This document shows positions 63,209 through 64,000 of a stretch of 64,000 nucleotides of DNA, piece after piece (within the stretch, counting starts at the first letter, position 1; the number at the start of each line of letters is the position of its first letter). A program made the position numbers and the translations under genes. The notes below the pieces were generated by a model. The model did no database searches and was not told where the DNA came from. It saw nothing but the letters and a program-made list of their open reading frames with translations. The DNA lies in the NCBI GenBank assembly GCA_965221375.1, contig OZ244883.1:372001-436000 (forward strand), given 5' to 3'. This stretch comes from Poriferisulfidus sp965221375 (GTDB lineage: Bacteria; Pseudomonadota; Gammaproteobacteria; Poriferisulfidales; Poriferisulfidaceae).

Positions 63209-64000
63209 GCCCTTTCTCCTCGTCCTCGGGAGACGGTTCGGGGGAATCTGCAGCCTCTTGGGCGTCCAGTTCGGCATCCATTTCCTGCTCCGTCATCGGG
63301 CGAAAGCGCTCCTCCTCTTCAGAAACATCAGGATCTTTGGCCTCCGGAGACACAAACATTTTCGAAAACAAAATGCCAACCTCATACAGCAGCCATACCG
63401 GAATGGCGAGCAAGGTCTGGGAGATCACATCCGGAGGCGTCAGAAGCATGCCGATAACAAAAGCGCCGACAATCACATAGGGACGGATTTGGCGCAGTCG
63501 TGCCGGCGTGGTCATGCCGACGGCGACCAAAGCAACCGTCACGATGGGCACTTCAAAGGCAACCCCGAAGGCAATGAAAATCTTGACCACAAAATCCAGG
63601 AAGCGGTTGATGTCGGTCATCACGGCGACGCCTTCGGGAGCCGTGCTGACGAAAAAGCCAAAAACCAGCGGGAAGACCACGTAATAGGCGAATGCCATGC
63701 CGGCGTAAAACAGCACGACACTGGACAGTAGCACGGGGGTGGCCAAGCGTTTTTCATGCCGGTACAAACCTGGGGCGACGAATGCCCAGAATTGATACAG
63801 GGTGTAGGGTATGGTGACCGCCACGGCGATCAGCAAAGCCAGCTTGAACGGGGCTAAAAATGGTGAGGCCACATCAATGGCGACCATCGAATGTCCTTCG
63901 GGCAGACTGTCCAGCAGCGGGGTGGCCAGCCAGGAATACAAATCGTTGGCAAACGGCATCAAAGCCAGCAACACGACGCCGACGACCACCAGCGTGCGCA
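63201..64000 (-). CDS. tatC: Twin-arginine translocase subunit TatC (5' end outside window)
   Basis: The frame is open to base 64000, so the first ~20-30 residues are missing. The rest has the TatC pattern: FANDLYSWLATPLL after helix 1, then PFKLALLIAVAVTIPYTLYQFWAFVAPGLY, and five further helices, followed by a long acidic cytoplasmic tail (about 50 residues). TatC binds the twin-arginine signal and exports folded proteins. tatA and tatB would lie beyond the edge. Confidence 0.93.
   Translation of the reverse strand, partial: RTLVVVGVVLLALMPFANDLYSWLATPLLDSLPEGHSMVAIDVASPFLAPFKLALLIAVAVTIPYTLYQFWAFVAPGLYRHEKRLATPVLLSSVVLFYAGMAFAYYVVFPLVFGFFVSTAPEGVAVMTDINRFLDFVVKIFIAFGVAFEVPIVTVALVAVGMTTPARLRQIRPYVIVGAFVIGMLLTPPDVISQTLLAIPVWLLYEVGILFSKMFVSPEAKDPDVSEEEERFRPMTEQEMDAELDAQEAADSPEPSPEDEEKGRD

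Overview
The window is a dense stretch of bacterial chromosome, moderately GC-rich, with many 1-8 bp gene overlaps. Conserved blocks (rnhB-dnaE-accA-tilS, pyrG-kdsA, kdsD-kdsC-lpt-hpf-ptsN-rapZ, rpoE-rseA-rseB-mucD beside nadB, scpA-scpB-rluB) point to a gammaproteobacterium. mtdB (tetrahydromethanopterin-linked C1 oxidation), an NAD-type formate dehydrogenase and a methanethiol oxidase operon point to a methylotroph, probably one that uses methylated sulfur compounds. No rRNA, tRNA, CRISPR array, prophage or intact insertion sequence was seen.

Layout. 1-3.8 kb: the end of an unknown gene, mtdB, two tandem Sel1-repeat lipoproteins and a membrane protein. 3.9-7.6 kb (minus): lpxB with gnnB/gnnA-like genes, which predicts a lipid A carrying a 2,3-diamino sugar. 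7.7-16.8 kb (plus): rnhB, dnaE, accA, tilS, pyrG, kdsA. 16.8-26.5 kb (minus): one long run from a YrbG antiporter through kdsD, kdsC, a fused lptC-lptA, lptB, hpf, ptsN, rapZ, a regulatory PTS (EIIA, HPr, EI) and mgtE. rpoN is missing from its usual place between lptB and hpf. 26.7-33 kb: an RND exporter, a repeat-flanked coiled-coil gene and a TonB-dependent receptor. 33-42.9 kb: a small cytochrome c, orn, nadB, the sigma-E module with a recognisable sigma-E promoter, lepA, a metallo-beta-lactamase-fold protein and folP.

42.9-51.4 kb (minus) is the most distinctive part. mtoX, a SCO-like copper protein, a MauG-like dihaem protein, a TlpA-like thioredoxin and the two formate dehydrogenase subunits lie in one direction with almost no gaps, apart from a hairpin terminator just after mtoX. 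With mtdB elsewhere in the window this gives a logical route: methanethiol to formaldehyde (plus sulfide and peroxide) in the periplasm, formaldehyde through the H4MPT pathway to formate, then formate to CO2 with NADH formed. Divergent from it is a three-gene unit: a cysteine-free IscA-like protein, a NarX-type kinase and a NarL-type regulator. Two phosphate-selective-type porins follow, the second shortened.

56.6-57.1 kb holds a likely overlooked gene on the minus strand: a perfect FNR-type site, a 23-residue membrane peptide with a good ribosome binding site, and a hairpin terminator. 57.1-64 kb is conserved housekeeping: yciB, yciO, a site-2 protease, trpS, scpA, scpB, rluB, gmk and a tatC cut by the window edge.
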